Shown here: positions 35,542-45,428 of the stretch, piece by piece
Layout: each line of letters begins with the position of its first letter
How positions within the stretch are numbered: the first letter of the stretch is position 1
NCBI GenBank assembly: GCA_017860615.1
Contig: JAGDMU010000016.1
Span: 1 to 60,948 of the forward strand
Direction of reading: 5' to 3'
DNA: 60,948 nt
DNA from: Pseudomonadota bacterium
GTDB lineage: Bacteria; Campylobacterota; Campylobacteria; Campylobacterales; Sulfurospirillaceae
Notes under the pieces: generated by a model
The model's database searches: none
What the model saw: only the letters and a program-made list of their open reading frames with translations
Told to the model about the DNA's origin: nothing
Position numbers and translations under genes: made by a program

Positions 35542-35680
35542 AAAAGCTTCCTTACAATTAATATTTAATTTTTATATTAGCACAAATTGTAGTTGTTGTA
35601 TGTGAGATTTGGCGTGAGATTGTTGTAGGTTATGACGTAGTATCAGGGGGCAAGCCCCTTTTTTATACGTTTATGGGGCT
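35542..35680. other. Intergenic region between chemoreceptor 1 and ygiD
   Basis: Contains the chemoreceptor 1 promoter region (AT-rich, with CTAATATAA on the minus strand). It also contains a compact hairpin AGGGG-GCAAG-CCCCT (35646-35660) followed by a T-run on the plus strand. That orientation would stop rightward, antisense transcription, since both flanking genes are leftward. Confidence 0.45.
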
Positions 35681-36457
35681 TTAACTTTGAAGCATAAAGC
35701 CTCGCATGGAGAGGCTTGCATTTTGAAAAAGAGTCGTGACGCTGGTGAGTACATCTTTTTCATGCCGTGTCCCTGCAATGTAAAGCAGTGGTAGATAGTG
35801 GTCAATCGAAGGATGTGCTGTTTTAAAATCAGAGCATCGCTCTTCAATACGTACAAGACTCTCTGTATCGTTAGAGGTAAAGGCTTTGTCGATGAATGTA
35901 TCGACATTCTTAGCCCATTCAACAGCAGGGGCGTTGATGTTGTAAAAATCGACCATGCCTAAATTATGGGTTAAATTGCCACTTCCGATGATCATAATGC
36001 CTTCTTCACGGAGGACTTGCAGTTGCTCTCCGATCTTGACATGTGTAATCAGCGGTAGATTTTTGTTGATGCTCAACTGGATAACGGGAATACTCGCTTT
36101 GGGAAAAAGGTAGTACAAAGGCATCCACGCGCCATGGTCAAGTCCGCGCTCTACCATGGGAGCATCTAAAAGCGTTGCGATGCGTTTGGAAAGGGTATTA
36201 TTGCTCGGTGATTTGTAGCTCAGCTCATACAGCGCAGGAGGGAAACCGTAAAAATCGTACAATGTTTCATACGCAATGCCTGAGCTGATACTTACTGCCG
36301 TTTGGTTGGTGTACCAGTGTGCTGAGATGACAAGGATGGCTTTAGGGGTTGGAAGCTCATGTGAAAGCGCTTCAAGGCTTTCGGTAAAGCTGTTTTCTAA
36401 CACAAGATTCATGGGTGAGCCATGCCCCAAAAAGAGGCTTGGCATACGTTCTGACAT
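35681..36457 (-). CDS. ygiD: 4,5-DOPA dioxygenase extradiol family protein (YgiD)
   Basis: Class III extradiol dioxygenase-like protein, 258 residues, cytoplasmic. The metal site is visible: LFLGHGSPMN (His), LVISAHWYTN (His), and later GLDHGAWMPL and IGSGNLTHNLG. Most bacterial members are of uncertain physiological substrate. GGAGAG precedes the ATG by 6 bases, and the gene starts 12 bases after the chemoreceptor 2 stop, so it is probably co-transcribed with it. Confidence 0.9.
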   Translation of the reverse strand: MSERMPSLFLGHGSPMNLVLENSFTESLEALSHELPTPKAILVISAHWYTNQTAVSISSGIAYETLYDFYGFPPALYELSYKSPSNNTLSKRIATLLDAPMVERGLDHGAWMPLYYLFPKASIPVIQLSINKNLPLITHVKIGEQLQVLREEGIMIIGSGNLTHNLGMVDFYNINAPAVEWAKNVDTFIDKAFTSNDTESLVRIEERCSDFKTAHPSIDHYLPLLYIAGTRHEKDVLTSVTTLFQNASLSMRGFMLQS

Positions 36458-36469
36458 TCTTACCTCTCC

Positions 36470-38071
36470 TTAGGCTGTTTTAAATGCAGCAAGTGCATGG
36501 CTTAGGTTATCTGAGAGTTTAGAGAGGTGTTCTGCCGCACTAGCGATCTCTTCAACGCTTCTAGCGTTCGTGGTGGAGAGTTGATGAATGTTGTGGATAC
36601 GATTGAGCACTTCACTGGCTTTAGTACTTCCAGCTTGAGCATCTTTGACAGTACCCAGTGCTAAGGTTTTAGCTTCATTCATATTGTCAACCGTTTTGAG
36701 CATTAATGTTTGTGTGTTTTCAGCTCTGTGTCCAAGTGCTTGGATCTCCTCAGCGCTTTTTTTCATCATTTCAGTTGCGGTATTGACCGATTGGACGATA
36801 ACGGCAACGGTGGCATTGCTTTCCACAAGGCTTTTCTGGGTGCGTTCAGCGAGCTTTCGTACTTCATCTGCAACAACAGCAAAGCCACGACCATGCTCTC
36901 CTGCTCGTGCTGCTTCAATAGCAGCATTAAGCGCTAGAAGATTGGTCTGTTCTGCGATATCTGAGATAACACCCAGCACTTGTTGGACTTGTGCGACTTC
37001 ACTATCGAGGTGTTCAAGACGGCTTGAGAGATCGGTTTGGCTTACAACGATATTTTGAAGATCAGAAGAGACGGCAAGGACTTCTTTAGAAGCATTGCCA
37101 AGCTCATCCGCAACATTTTCGATAACTTTACCTGAGTTCATTGAACTCTCTTCACTTGTTTTCAAAATAGCAGCAACCGCTTGTGTGGCATGTACGGTTT
37201 CATCGACCTCTTTTGCTGCATCTTCGGTGCGTTTACCTATCTGCAATGAAGTGGATGAGAGCTCTTCGGCAACGGCTGCATTTTCCAAAGCAGTACGTTT
37301 TGCATCATCAATCGCATTGCGTAGCTGTGAAAGAAGCGTATTGACGGTATGCATCATATGTGCGATTTCATCATTGCCCATAGTTGTGATGGTATGATGA
37401 ATATCTTTGGTTTGACCAATATACTCACACTCTTTTGCTGCGGTTTCAATGGAGCGTCTGATTTGATTGGCGACAAACAAAAAGAGGAAGATTGCGCCAC
37501 CTGCAATAATGAGTGCCATAATACTGCCGATAACTTCAGCTCGATCAAGTAAGTTGTCTTCATACGATTCAATGGCTTCTGAGAGCTTTTCAGATGCTTC
37601 TAATAGTGTTATAAAGCTGTCGCGTCCTTGGTTGGTCAGCGTTGTAAATCTTTTGCCATCAGGTGTATTGGCAAACTCAGGTGCATTAATGGCAGCGGTA
37701 TACTTTGTCACCAGTGTAAAACGCTCATCGCTTGATTGTTTGAGTTCGGTAGCTAGCTGTTTAATTTGTGCTAAGAGTGCAAGATTTTCTTTATTGTGTA
37801 ACATGGGCTCTAACTCTTTGACATGTTCAAGAAGTCCAGCATGTGCTTTATAATAATTTTCAACCATTTTAGGACTAAAGGTGATTTGGTGTCCTCTAGC
37901 GTGCACTAAAAGTTCATTGGTATGCTTGGCAATTTCACCAGCAGCTTGTACCTTTTCTACAGCACTTTTTGCTTCAATCGTGTTAGAAATAAGTAAGTAG
38001 CCAAGGCTAGCAGTACCTAAAAGCACAACAACCAGTAGAAAAATGAGCTTAGCGCGAATGGTTTGTAACAT
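36470..38071 (-). CDS. Methyl-accepting chemotaxis protein, paralogue 2
   Basis: 533 residues with the same plan as the receptor at 33937: two membrane segments, helical periplasmic domain, HAMP and signalling domain with [20 protein letters not shown] at the tip. The two differ mainly in the periplasmic part and in scattered positions, as expected of a tandem duplication followed by ligand-binding divergence. AAGGAG lies 5 bases before the ATG. The promoter region has a duplicated 24-bp unit with two -10 elements. Confidence 0.93.
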   Translation of the reverse strand: MLQTIRAKLIFLLVVVLLGTASLGYLLISNTIEAKSAVEKVQAAGEIAKHTNELLVHARGHQITFSPKMVENYYKAHAGLLEHVKELEPMLHNKENLALLAQIKQLATELKQSSDERFTLVTKYTAAINAPEFANTPDGKRFTTLTNQGRDSFITLLEASEKLSEAIESYEDNLLDRAEVIGSIMALIIAGGAIFLFLFVANQIRRSIETAAKECEYIGQTKDIHHTITTMGNDEIAHMMHTVNTLLSQLRNAIDDAKRTALENAAVAEELSSTSLQIGKRTEDAAKEVDETVHATQAVAAILKTSEESSMNSGKVIENVADELGNASKEVLAVSSDLQNIVVSQTDLSSRLEHLDSEVAQVQQVLGVISDIAEQTNLLALNAAIEAARAGEHGRGFAVVADEVRKLAERTQKSLVESNATVAVIVQSVNTATEMMKKSAEEIQALGHRAENTQTLMLKTVDNMNEAKTLALGTVKDAQAGSTKASEVLNRIHNIHQLSTTNARSVEEIASAAEHLSKLSDNLSHALAAFKTA

Positions 38072-38104
38072 AAAAACTCCTTATGTATCGTGAATCATGA
38101 TGCC

Positions 38105-38152
38105 CATTATAGCGAGCAACTATAGCGGCATTATAGCAAGCAATTATAAATA
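38105..38152 (-). repeat. Tandem duplication of a 24-bp promoter unit upstream of chemoreceptor 2
   Basis: Two adjacent 24-bp units (38105-38128 and 38129-38152) beginning CATTATAGC(G/A)AGCAA(C/T)TATA. On the minus strand each carries GCTATAATG, so TATAAT occurs at 38106-38111 and 38130-38135, 24 bases apart. This suggests two start sites for the receptor gene. Confidence 0.6.
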
Positions 38153-38189
38153 TTGTATCTGCTCTTGGTCTGGTAGTGGTCTCAGATAT

Positions 38190-38221
38190 GTAACCAAGTT
38201 GTAATCAAATTCTCTTACAAT
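38190..38221 (+). promoter_or_regulatory. Pho box and -10 of pstSCAB
   Basis: GTAACC (38190-38195), GTAATC (38201-38206), CTCTTA, TACAAT (38216-38221). Repeat spacing 11 and repeat-to--10 spacing 26, identical to the sites before phoU and the OlsF-like gene. The -10 lies 33 bases before the pstS start. Confidence 0.82.
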
Positions 38222-38254
38222 GACATTACCAAATTTTAGAAATGGAGTATACAA

Positions 38255-39295
38255 ATGACTATCAAAACGTGCGCAGTAGCGCTTTTAAGTGTTGCAGCTT
38301 TAAGTGTAACTGCAAGTGCTAGAGATCAGATCAAAATTGTTGGTTCTTCAACCGTATATCCTTTTACAAGCTATGTAGCTGAAGAGTTTAAAGCTGTTAC
38401 TGGAAATAAAACACCCGTCGTTGAATCCACAGGAACAGGTGGCGGTATGAAGCTTTTTTGTGCAGGTGCTGGTCTTGATACCCCTGATTTTACCAATGCA
38501 TCACGTCCTATTAAAGCAGAAGAATTTGAAACATGTGTTAAAAATGGTGTGACTGACATCACAGGTATGATGGTTGGTTTTGATGGTATTGCTGTTGCTC
38601 AATCTAAAACAAACGGTGAGATCGTTTTAAGCAAAGAACAACTCTTCTTAGCGCTTGCAGAAGAAGTTCCAAGTAAAGATGGTAAATCACTGATTAAAAA
38701 CCCGTATAAAACATGGAATGAGATTGACGCAAAACTTCCAAATAGAAAAATCACCGTTTACGGTCCTCCAACCACATCAGGAACCAGAGACTCTTTTGAT
38801 GAGATGGTCATGGAAACCGCTTCTAAAAAATTCGATGCATACGGCGATAAAAAAGGTAAATACAAAGCGATTCGTCAAGATGGTATTTTTGTACCAGCGG
38901 GTGAAAATGATAACTTAATCGTTCAAAAATTGACTAAAGACACCGCTGCATTTGGTATCTTTGGATACAGCTTCCTTGAAGAGAATGGCGATAAAGTCAA
39001 TGGCGCAAATATTGATGGTATTGCATGTACGTCTGAGAACATCTCTAGCGGCAAATACCCTATCTCAAGAAGCCTTTTTATCTATGCCAAAAACGCTCAC
39101 AGAGCTGAAGTTAAGGGTATGGATGAGTTCTTTAAACTCTATGTTGATGACAAAATGGTTGGTCAAAAAGGTGTTTTAAAAACCATTGGCTTGGTTCCTA
39201 TGACAAGCGAAGATCTCAAAAAAGTACAAACAGCAGTTTTGGCAAAAACCAAACTAACCGAAGAGATGGTTAAGAAACATACCATCTTACCTTAA
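38255..39295 (+). CDS. pstS: Periplasmic phosphate-binding protein PstS
   Basis: 346 residues; signal peptide about residues 1-22 (VALLSVAALSVTASA). Phosphate-site pieces: IVGSSTVYPF, STGTGGGMKLFCAG and PPTTSGTRDSF, all typical. Delivers phosphate to PstCA. Within the mature protein there is a Cys pair (about 67 and 91 of the precursor, FCAG and ETCVK) that may form a disulfide. A hairpin after the stop separates it from pstC, which would favour higher PstS levels than membrane components. Confidence 0.95.
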   Translation: MTIKTCAVALLSVAALSVTASARDQIKIVGSSTVYPFTSYVAEEFKAVTGNKTPVVESTGTGGGMKLFCAGAGLDTPDFTNASRPIKAEEFETCVKNGVTDITGMMVGFDGIAVAQSKTNGEIVLSKEQLFLALAEEVPSKDGKSLIKNPYKTWNEIDAKLPNRKITVYGPPTTSGTRDSFDEMVMETASKKFDAYGDKKGKYKAIRQDGIFVPAGENDNLIVQKLTKDTAAFGIFGYSFLEENGDKVNGANIDGIACTSENISSGKYPISRSLFIYAKNAHRAEVKGMDEFFKLYVDDKMVGQKGVLKTIGLVPMTSEDLKKVQTAVLAKTKLTEEMVKKHTILP

Positions 39296-39313
39296 GCTTT
39301 ACGTGTAACATGA

Positions 39314-39342
39314 GCAAGAGGTGTTTTGCCTCTTGCACTTTT
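39314..39342 (+). terminator. Partial terminator or mRNA-stabilising hairpin between pstS and pstC
   Basis: GCAAGAGG (39314-39321) / CCTCTTGC (39329-39336), loop of seven, then ACTTTTAATT. The short T-tract suggests leaky termination. Placed 18 bases after pstS and before the pstC ribosome binding site. Confidence 0.6.
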
Positions 39343-39358
39343 AATTCAAAGGACTCTG

Positions 39359-40615
39359 GTGAGCAATCAAACTCTCTATCTTATCTTTTTTGGTGGTCTT
39401 TTCCCACTGATGTTTATAGGCTATATCATCGGTAAAGCACGTGCTGTCACGATTCGCTCTAAAGGTATTAAAATGCATTCTCAACCCGACCAATACGGTT
39501 GGTTTGTCGCACTTTACACAGGGCTTCCTATCATTACGATAGGGTTTGTGGGAGTATTTTTATATCTTTTTGGCATTAATGCTATTCCTCCATTTGTTCT
39601 TGTAGCAGGAGCTTTAAGTGTTGGTTCTGTCGCATTATGGCTATTCTTTAGACAAGTTGATCCCAAAACAAGAGCCAGAGATGCTGTTGAAAACTTCATC
39701 AAAGGGATGTTGCTGTTTGCTTCGTTGGTTTCGGTTATGACGACGTTTGGTATTTTACTCTCCATCATTTTTGAAGCATTGCATTTCTTTCAAACCCAAA
39801 GCGTTACCTACTTCCTTTTTGGAACCGAATGGTCTCCTGATACAGCTTTCCTAGAAGGAGCGGGAAGATCGGATGCAAGTTCAGCGCAAGCCAAGTTTGG
39901 TGCCGTGCCTATTTTTGCAGGAACGTTTTACATTACTCTTATGGCGATGATCTTAGCAGTGCCTATTGGTTTGATGTCGGCTATCTTTATGTCAGAGTAC
40001 GCAACACCCAAATTAAGATCACAAGTGAAGCCTTTTTTAGAGATACTCGCAGGTATCCCTACCGTTGTGTACGGCTTCTTTGCAGCCCTTACCATCGCCC
40101 CTGCCATCGTGAAGTTTTTTGCACTCTTTGGCATTGAAGCGCAATACCAAAACGCACTCTCATGTGGCATCATCATGGGCGTTATGATCATTCCTTTTAT
40201 CTCTTCCCTTTCCGATGATGTCATCAGCTCTGTTCCTCAAAATATGCGCAATGGCGCGTACGCTCTTGGTATGAATAAAGCAGAAACGATTCGTTTCGTC
40301 GTCCTTCCTTCTGCGATGCCAGGTATTATCGCTTCCATTCTTTTAGCCGTATCACGCGCTCTTGGTGAGACGATGATCGTGGTTATGGCAGCAGGTCTTA
40401 GACCAAACTTGACATGGAATCCACTCGAAGATATGACAACCGTAACCGTTAAAATCGTAGAGTCACTCACAGGCGATCAAGAGTTTAACAATCCGTTGAC
40501 CCTCTCAGCGTTTGCACTGGGTTTTGTCCTCTTTGTCGTTACCCTTGTCATCAATATTATTTCGGTCAACACGATTCGAAGTTTTCATAGAAAATACAAA
40601 GTTTCAACACTTTAA
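39359..40615 (+). CDS. pstC: Phosphate ABC transporter permease PstC
   Basis: 418 residues, membrane subunit of the high-affinity phosphate importer. The binding-protein-dependent transport signature is seen as MRNGAYALGMNKAETIRFVVLPSAMPGII (key piece GAYALGMNKAETIRFVVLPS). The start is the GTG at 39359, with AAAGGA 5 bases upstream; the longer open frame from 39326 begins inside the hairpin and lacks a site. It has an N-terminal extension of about 60 residues with extra membrane segments relative to E. coli PstC. Confidence 0.92.
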   Translation: MSNQTLYLIFFGGLFPLMFIGYIIGKARAVTIRSKGIKMHSQPDQYGWFVALYTGLPIITIGFVGVFLYLFGINAIPPFVLVAGALSVGSVALWLFFRQVDPKTRARDAVENFIKGMLLFASLVSVMTTFGILLSIIFEALHFFQTQSVTYFLFGTEWSPDTAFLEGAGRSDASSAQAKFGAVPIFAGTFYITLMAMILAVPIGLMSAIFMSEYATPKLRSQVKPFLEILAGIPTVVYGFFAALTIAPAIVKFFALFGIEAQYQNALSCGIIMGVMIIPFISSLSDDVISSVPQNMRNGAYALGMNKAETIRFVVLPSAMPGIIASILLAVSRALGETMIVVMAAGLRPNLTWNPLEDMTTVTVKIVESLTGDQEFNNPLTLSAFALGFVLFVVTLVINIISVNTIRSFHRKYKVSTL

Positions 40616-40626
40616 GGGCTTAATCA

Positions 40627-41799
40627 ATGCAAGAAAAAAACGACAACTATTTTTACATTCCTCAAATTAAGAGACGTAACCAAAAAGCGGCTATTTTCAA
40701 AGGGCTTACAATTTTTTCCATTGTTTTTTCGATCTCTTTTTTGGTCTTCTTCTTGGTGGATATTGTACGCTCTGGCTATCCTGCCTTTCAGCAGACCTAC
40801 ATCAAAATTGAAGTAAAAATCAACGATGAGGTTGTGGAAAATCCTTACGGTGCTGTCAATGGAAAGCAACTCAAAGTCATCAGTCGCGCATGGTTGCGTG
40901 ATCTTCCAAATCTGATCAAAGCCAATCCTACATGGTTAAATAGTACCCAAACTTTCTGGGCACTAGCCAACTCTGAAGTCGATCAATACATCAAGGGCAA
41001 AGAGTCTCGAACATCTGCAAGAGATAGAGCTTATGTGGATGAACTGAAAGAGCAAGGCAATGTGGTTCTTAAATTTAACACACTCTTCTTACTCTCAGGC
41101 GATTCAAAAATCCCTGAAAATTCAGGTATTTATTCTGCGATCATTGGTAGCCTTTTAACGATGATTGTAACCATACTCATCGCGTTTCCTATTGGAGTTA
41201 TGACGGCGATTTACCTTGAAGAGTTTGCCCCAGAGAACAAGCTCACACATATCATCGAGGTTAACATCAACAATCTAGCGGCCATTCCTTCCATCTTGTT
41301 TGGTCTTTTGGGATTGGCGATTTTCATCAACTTCTTTGGCGTACCAAGAAGCTCACCTCTAGTGGGTGGTATGACGTTGGCACTCATGAGTTTACCCGTC
41401 ATCATCGTAAGCTCCAAAGCAGCGCTCAAATCCGTTCCAGCAAGCATCCGCCAAGCAGGGTTTGGACTAGGACTTACGAAGTGGCAGATCGTGCGTGACC
41501 ACGTTTTACCGGTAGCAATGCCAGGCATTTTGACAGGTTCTATCATCTCTATAGCGCGTGCTATCGGTGAGACAGCCCCCCTCATCATCGTAGGAATGAT
41601 CGCCTTTGTACCAGATGCGGCAACCAGCTTTAGTGACGCGGCAACCGTGCTTCCTGCGCAGATCTTTACATGGGCAGGAATGCCTGAAAAGGCTTATTTA
41701 GAGCGAACGGCAGCAGCGATTATTGTCTTGTTGGTGCTGTTGCTATCCCTCAATGCAGTAGCAATTTATTTACGAAAAAAATTTGAAAGAAAGTGGTAA
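40627..41799 (+). CDS. pstA: Phosphate ABC transporter permease PstA
   Basis: 390 residues, longer than E. coli PstA (about 296) because of a roughly 110-residue hydrophilic segment between the first membrane helix and the core; this segment (residues about 50-160) is predicted periplasmic and is typical of the larger PstA forms. EAA-type loop: [30 protein letters not shown] (key piece [18 protein letters not shown]). Stop and pstB start overlap (TAATG). Confidence 0.92.
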   Translation: MQEKNDNYFYIPQIKRRNQKAAIFKGLTIFSIVFSISFLVFFLVDIVRSGYPAFQQTYIKIEVKINDEVVENPYGAVNGKQLKVISRAWLRDLPNLIKANPTWLNSTQTFWALANSEVDQYIKGKESRTSARDRAYVDELKEQGNVVLKFNTLFLLSGDSKIPENSGIYSAIIGSLLTMIVTILIAFPIGVMTAIYLEEFAPENKLTHIIEVNINNLAAIPSILFGLLGLAIFINFFGVPRSSPLVGGMTLALMSLPVIIVSSKAALKSVPASIRQAGFGLGLTKWQIVRDHVLPVAMPGILTGSIISIARAIGETAPLIIVGMIAFVPDAATSFSDAATVLPAQIFTWAGMPEKAYLERTAAAIIVLLVLLLSLNAVAIYLRKKFERKW

Positions 41800-42623
41800 T
41801 GAAAATGGAAAATGGTTTTATACTCACAACAATGATGGATCGCGAAGAGAGCAATGCAGCTAAAGAAACGGTCAAAATTGAAGTTAAAAATCTCAACCTT
41901 TTTTACGGTGAAAAACAAGCGCTTAATTCTATCAATATGGATATTTATACTAAAAAAATTACAGCACTCATCGGACCGAGTGGTTGTGGAAAATCGACCT
42001 TTTTACGTTGTATCAACCGTATGAATGACCTTGTACAAAGCTGTAGGGTTGAAGGGTACATTGGTATTGATGGACATGATATTTATGACAAAGACATTGA
42101 CGTCGTTGCGGTGCGTAAACGTGTGGGAATGGTGTTTCAACAACCCAACCCTTTTCCTAAAAGTATCTATGAAAACGTTGCATATGCCCCTTTGATGCAT
42201 GATATCGTGAAAAAAGGTAAAGAGTGCGATGAACTTGTTGAGCGAGCACTTCGTGGGGCTAACCTTTGGGAAGAGGTCAAAGACAAACTCAAAGACCCAG
42301 GCACGGCACTCTCAGGTGGTCAACAACAACGTTTGTGTATCGCACGTGCGATTGCGGTTGAGCCAGATGTCATCTTGATGGATGAACCTACTTCTGCATT
42401 GGATCCGATTTCAACCGAGAAGATTGAGAACTTGATGTTGGATTTGAAGAAAAACTATACCATTGTTATCGTCACACACAACATGCAACAAGCCGCACGT
42501 ATCGCCGATTATACGGCATTCTTTCATATGGGAAATCTCATCGAGTACAGTGATGCTAAAACCTTGTTTGTTAACCCAAAAGAGAAGAAAACCGAAGATT
42601 ACATCACAGGACGTTTTGGGTAA
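41799..42623 (+). CDS. pstB: Phosphate ABC transporter ATPase PstB
   Basis: 274 residues. Walker [11 protein letters not shown] loop [15 protein letters not shown], signature LSGGQQQR, Walker [13 protein letters not shown], switch His in [15 protein letters not shown] after Walker A is specific to PstB. The N-terminus has about 25 extra residues before the ATPase core. ATG at 41799 overlaps the pstA stop. No phoU follows, since phoU is with the sensor genes. Confidence 0.96.
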   Translation: MKMENGFILTTMMDREESNAAKETVKIEVKNLNLFYGEKQALNSINMDIYTKKITALIGPSGCGKSTFLRCINRMNDLVQSCRVEGYIGIDGHDIYDKDIDVVAVRKRVGMVFQQPNPFPKSIYENVAYAPLMHDIVKKGKECDELVERALRGANLWEEVKDKLKDPGTALSGGQQQRLCIARAIAVEPDVILMDEPTSALDPISTEKIENLMLDLKKNYTIVIVTHNMQQAARIADYTAFFHMGNLIEYSDAKTLFVNPKEKKTEDYITGRFG

Positions 42624-42631
42624 TTTGATAG

Positions 42632-42661
42632 CAGTGGCAAAAGTGTGAGCTATTGCCACTG
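42632..42661 (+). terminator. Hairpin after pstB
   Basis: Nine-base stem CAGTGGCAA (42632-42640) / TTGCCACTG (42653-42661) with a 12-base loop, 9 bases after the pstB stop. No T-run follows, so it may be a 3' stabiliser rather than an intrinsic terminator. Confidence 0.55.
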
Positions 42662-42666
42662 ATTAC

Positions 42667-42750
42667 CGAACATGAACGTAGTGTTTTCACAGAGACTTCG
42701 TTTTGAGCTTTGCTTTAAAGACGAGTCAGAGTTCTGAAAGAACTTTAATG
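42667..42750 (+). repeat. Two-hairpin intergenic repeat, copy B
   Basis: Shares GAGCTTTGCTTtAAAGACG with copy A (one mismatch, at the lower-case base) and then AGAGTTC (42728-42734) / GAACTTT (42740-42746), again with a five-base loop; the single change keeps pairing as G-U. The 5' part also shares ACGTAGTGTT-like and CCGAACA-like words with copy A. It lies between pstB and the downstream sensor-like gene. Confidence 0.6.
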
Positions 42751-42762
42751 AAGGAATGTATC

Positions 42763-43716
42763 GTGAATCGTTTTTCTCCCACACATCTTCTTATTTTACT
42801 CTGTTTTCTTTTAGGGAGTATGGTCACCGTACAGTTTTTACTTTCACAGCAGAGTATCCAAGCTCCCACACTTTATAAAAGCGAAGCATTGGTTCATTCC
42901 ATCAATCCTAGCATCATGAAGCTACGGTTAGACATCAAAGAGTATTTGATGGTGCAAGATGACAAATACTTACGTGATTTTGATACAGAAATGACAAAAC
43001 TTAAAGACTCCATAGAGCATCTTAGCAAAGAGAGATTGATTGATCAGAGCAGTGCGATGCAAAAAAACATTGTCGCTCTAAGCATTGATCTTAAAACGTA
43101 TGAACAATCTTTTAAAAAAATCGTGGCGCTTGAGAAAGAAAATGCAGCGATTGAAGGTACGATATTTGCGAAGTACACCACGCTTTTAGAAGAGCACCCC
43201 AATAAAATTCTTTTTCAATCGTTTATGGATAATGACCCGATGAGTGGCAATAGCGCAGCGTATCTGTTAGATGCACTTTTAAAGTATAAAATTTCAGTGG
43301 CTTCCTTTACCCTTAACAACAATGACTTTTTTCTTATACGCATCAAAGAGCTTAAAGATGAGATTGAAAAATATGCCAATAAAATTGAAGTAGTGGTAGA
43401 TAACAAAGAGAGTCTCAAACGTATCAAAAGTTTTAAAGAGGCATTTTCCCTCTATGCCCAAGGATTTGAGCAGATCGCACGTAATACGCACGCAAAAAAG
43501 GCTATTTTAACCACTACCTTTGAAGAGGTATTTCCTCGTATGCATGAAAACACCCAACTGTTAGGTAGTATGGTTCAAAAGATGCGAACAGAAGAGGGTA
43601 TGAGTGAGCTTTTAGATGCATCATGGGTTTCAAGATTTTCGCTGCTAATCTTTTGCCTTGTGAGTTTTTGTGCAGGGATAATCACACTCAGTGTCGTAAG
43701 ACGCAAAGGTGCTTAA
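42763..43716 (+). CDS. Two-membrane-segment sensor-like protein without output domain
   Basis: 317 residues. Membrane segments at the N-terminus (HLLILLCFLLGSMVTVQFLL) and near the C-terminus (FSLLIFCLVSFCAGIITLSVV); the 250 residues between are helical and charged, like four-helix-bundle ligand-binding domains of chemoreceptors and kinases. Only about ten residues follow the second membrane segment, so there is no HAMP, kinase, cyclase or MCP domain. Start: GTG at 42763 with AAGGA 7 bases upstream; the ATG at 42748 lies in the repeat and lacks a site. Directly downstream of pst. I do not recognise the family. Confidence 0.72.
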   Translation: MNRFSPTHLLILLCFLLGSMVTVQFLLSQQSIQAPTLYKSEALVHSINPSIMKLRLDIKEYLMVQDDKYLRDFDTEMTKLKDSIEHLSKERLIDQSSAMQKNIVALSIDLKTYEQSFKKIVALEKENAAIEGTIFAKYTTLLEEHPNKILFQSFMDNDPMSGNSAAYLLDALLKYKISVASFTLNNNDFFLIRIKELKDEIEKYANKIEVVVDNKESLKRIKSFKEAFSLYAQGFEQIARNTHAKKAILTTTFEEVFPRMHENTQLLGSMVQKMRTEEGMSELLDASWVSRFSLLIFCLVSFCAGIITLSVVRRKGA

Positions 43717-43731
43717 ACGTTTTGGATAACG

Positions 43732-44178
43732 CTACTTTCTTTTTTGCAACAACGCATTCAACGCATCTGCAAAAGCTCTTTTTTGTTTTTCACCGATGGC
43801 ACTAGGACCTCCCGTGATCTCTCCCGCGTCACGAAGCTCTTGCATCAAATTGCGCATGGCGAGCAGACTTTTGATGTTGCTCTCATCGTAAATCGTCCCT
43901 CTAGGATCCAGCGCAAGCACACCTTTACTTACAAGCCTGTCGGCTAAAGGGATGTCAGCAGTAATCACCAAGTCTGAACTCTGCGCGTGTTCAACGATGT
44001 AGTGATCCGCCTCATCTGCTCCTTGTGAGACGATAATCATGCTAAGCAAAGGAGAGTCCTGAAGCGGTATTTTTTTATTGGCGATAAAATGGGTGGTGAT
44101 GCCGCGTTTAAAGACCGCTCGAAGAAGAATTTCTTTGAGTGTATTGGGAAAGGCATCGGCATCGACGTAGATCATCAT
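43732..44178 (-). CDS. YaiI/YqxD family protein (UPF0178)
   Basis: 148 residues, cytoplasmic. Begins [11 protein letters not shown], and contains [28 protein letters not shown] (pieces [10 protein letters not shown] and [11 protein letters not shown]), the acidic pattern of this PIN-like nuclease-related family; biochemical role not established. ATG overlaps the helicase stop, so it is the second gene of a two-gene operon. Confidence 0.92.
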   Translation of the reverse strand: MMIYVDADAFPNTLKEILLRAVFKRGITTHFIANKKIPLQDSPLLSMIIVSQGADEADHYIVEHAQSSDLVITADIPLADRLVSKGVLALDPRGTIYDESNIKSLLAMRNLMQELRDAGEITGGPSAIGEKQKRAFADALNALLQKRK

Positions 44179-45428
44179 CGCTGTCGTTCTCTTCTTTTCT
44201 CGACGTATTCACGAGGCGCGTTGTCTCTACGTTTGGGTTGGCCTTGTGGTCTTTGTCCTCTTCCTTGCTGAATCGGCTCTGCTTTGATGTTAGGATCAGG
44301 CTCAAAGCCTTCGATGATTTCGCGCTCAAATTTTTTGTTGATCAGTTTTTCAATACCGCGTAAATAATCATGCTCATCCACGCACACTAAAGAGATGGCT
44401 TCACCGTTATTTCCTGCACGTCCTGTTCTTCCGATGCGGTGAACGTAGTCTTCTGCAATGTTAGGCAGTTCAAGATTGACAACATGTGGGAGTTGGTCGA
44501 TGTCCAGACCGCGTGCTGCGATGTCTGTAGCCGCAAGCACTTTAATCGAACCATTTTTAAAATCAGCAAGGGCTTTGGTACGCGCACTTTGACTTTTATT
44601 GCCATGAATTGCCGCTGAACTGATGCCGATTTTGGCAAGGTACTCAGAGACTTTATTGGCATGGTGTTTGGTGCGTGTAAAGACCAGTACTTGCTCCCAT
44701 TTATTCTCATTGATCAGTTTGCCCAAAAGTGCCGTTTTACGTTTACAATCCACCATAATGACACGTTGGTTAACCAGTTCACTGGAGGTGTTACGGCGTG
44801 CCACTTCGACAATCGCTGGGTTTTTCAAGATCGACTCACAGAGCTTTTTGATCTCATCCGAGTAGGTCGCTGAAAAGAGCAAATTTTGACGTTTAGCAGG
44901 AAGCAGGGCAATGACACGGCGAATATCTTTGATAAAGCCCATATCAAGCATTCTATCGGCCTCATCCAATACAAAGGTGTCGATATGTCTAAGATCAATC
45001 GTGCCTTGGGAAACATGGTCAAGTAAACGTCCTGGTGTTGCCACAAGGATGTCAATGCCAGCACGTAAGGTTTGAATTTGGGGGTGAATGCCAACCCCTC
45101 CAAAAATAACGGCACTTTTAAACGGTAAGTATTTACCATAGGCTTTAACACTCTCCCCAACTTGTGCAGCAAGCTCACGGGTAGGTGTGAGGATGAGTAC
45201 ACGAAGAAGCGGTTTTCCTTTACTGTGAGGTTTTTTAGAAAGCAGCTCTAGGATGGGAAGGGTAAAGCCAGCAGTTTTTCCTGTGCCCGTTTGTGCACCT
45301 GCAAGCATATCACGGCCTTCTAAGATAGGTGGAATTGCTTTTTCTTGTACAGGAGTTGGGGTGGTGTAGCCTTCATCTTGAATGGCTTTTAAGAGGGGAG
45401 CGCTTAGGTTTAAATCTGAAAATAACAT
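44175..45428 (-). CDS. DEAD-box RNA helicase (RhlE type)
   Basis: 417 residues. Q motif with [11 protein letters not shown], motif [11 protein letters not shown], Ia PTRELAAQV, Ib [29 protein letters not shown] including [18 protein letters not shown] and [10 protein letters not shown]. The short Arg/Gln/Pro-rich tail ([14 protein letters not shown]) fits RhlE. Unwinds structured RNA in ribosome assembly and RNA decay. The ATG at 45428 has AAAGGAA 8-9 bases upstream; the extension to 45455 overlaps this site. Confidence 0.93.
   Translation of the reverse strand: MLFSDLNLSAPLLKAIQDEGYTTPTPVQEKAIPPILEGRDMLAGAQTGTGKTAGFTLPILELLSKKPHSKGKPLLRVLILTPTRELAAQVGESVKAYGKYLPFKSAVIFGGVGIHPQIQTLRAGIDILVATPGRLLDHVSQGTIDLRHIDTFVLDEADRMLDMGFIKDIRRVIALLPAKRQNLLFSATYSDEIKKLCESILKNPAIVEVARRNTSSELVNQRVIMVDCKRKTALLGKLINENKWEQVLVFTRTKHHANKVSEYLAKIGISSAAIHGNKSQSARTKALADFKNGSIKVLAATDIAARGLDIDQLPHVVNLELPNIAEDYVHRIGRTGRAGNNGEAISLVCVDEHDYLRGIEKLINKKFEREIIEGFEPDPNIKAEPIQQGRGQRPQGQPKRRDNAPREYVEKRRERQR

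Noticed and set aside
36710-38071. Gene conversion or frameshift between the two chemoreceptor paralogues
   Set aside because: Both frames are intact from start to stop, and similarity in signalling domains is expected for any pair of receptors.
38083-38096. ATGTATCGTGAATC shared with 42756-42769
   Set aside because: A 14-base match is expected by chance several times in a window of this size, and the flanks differ.
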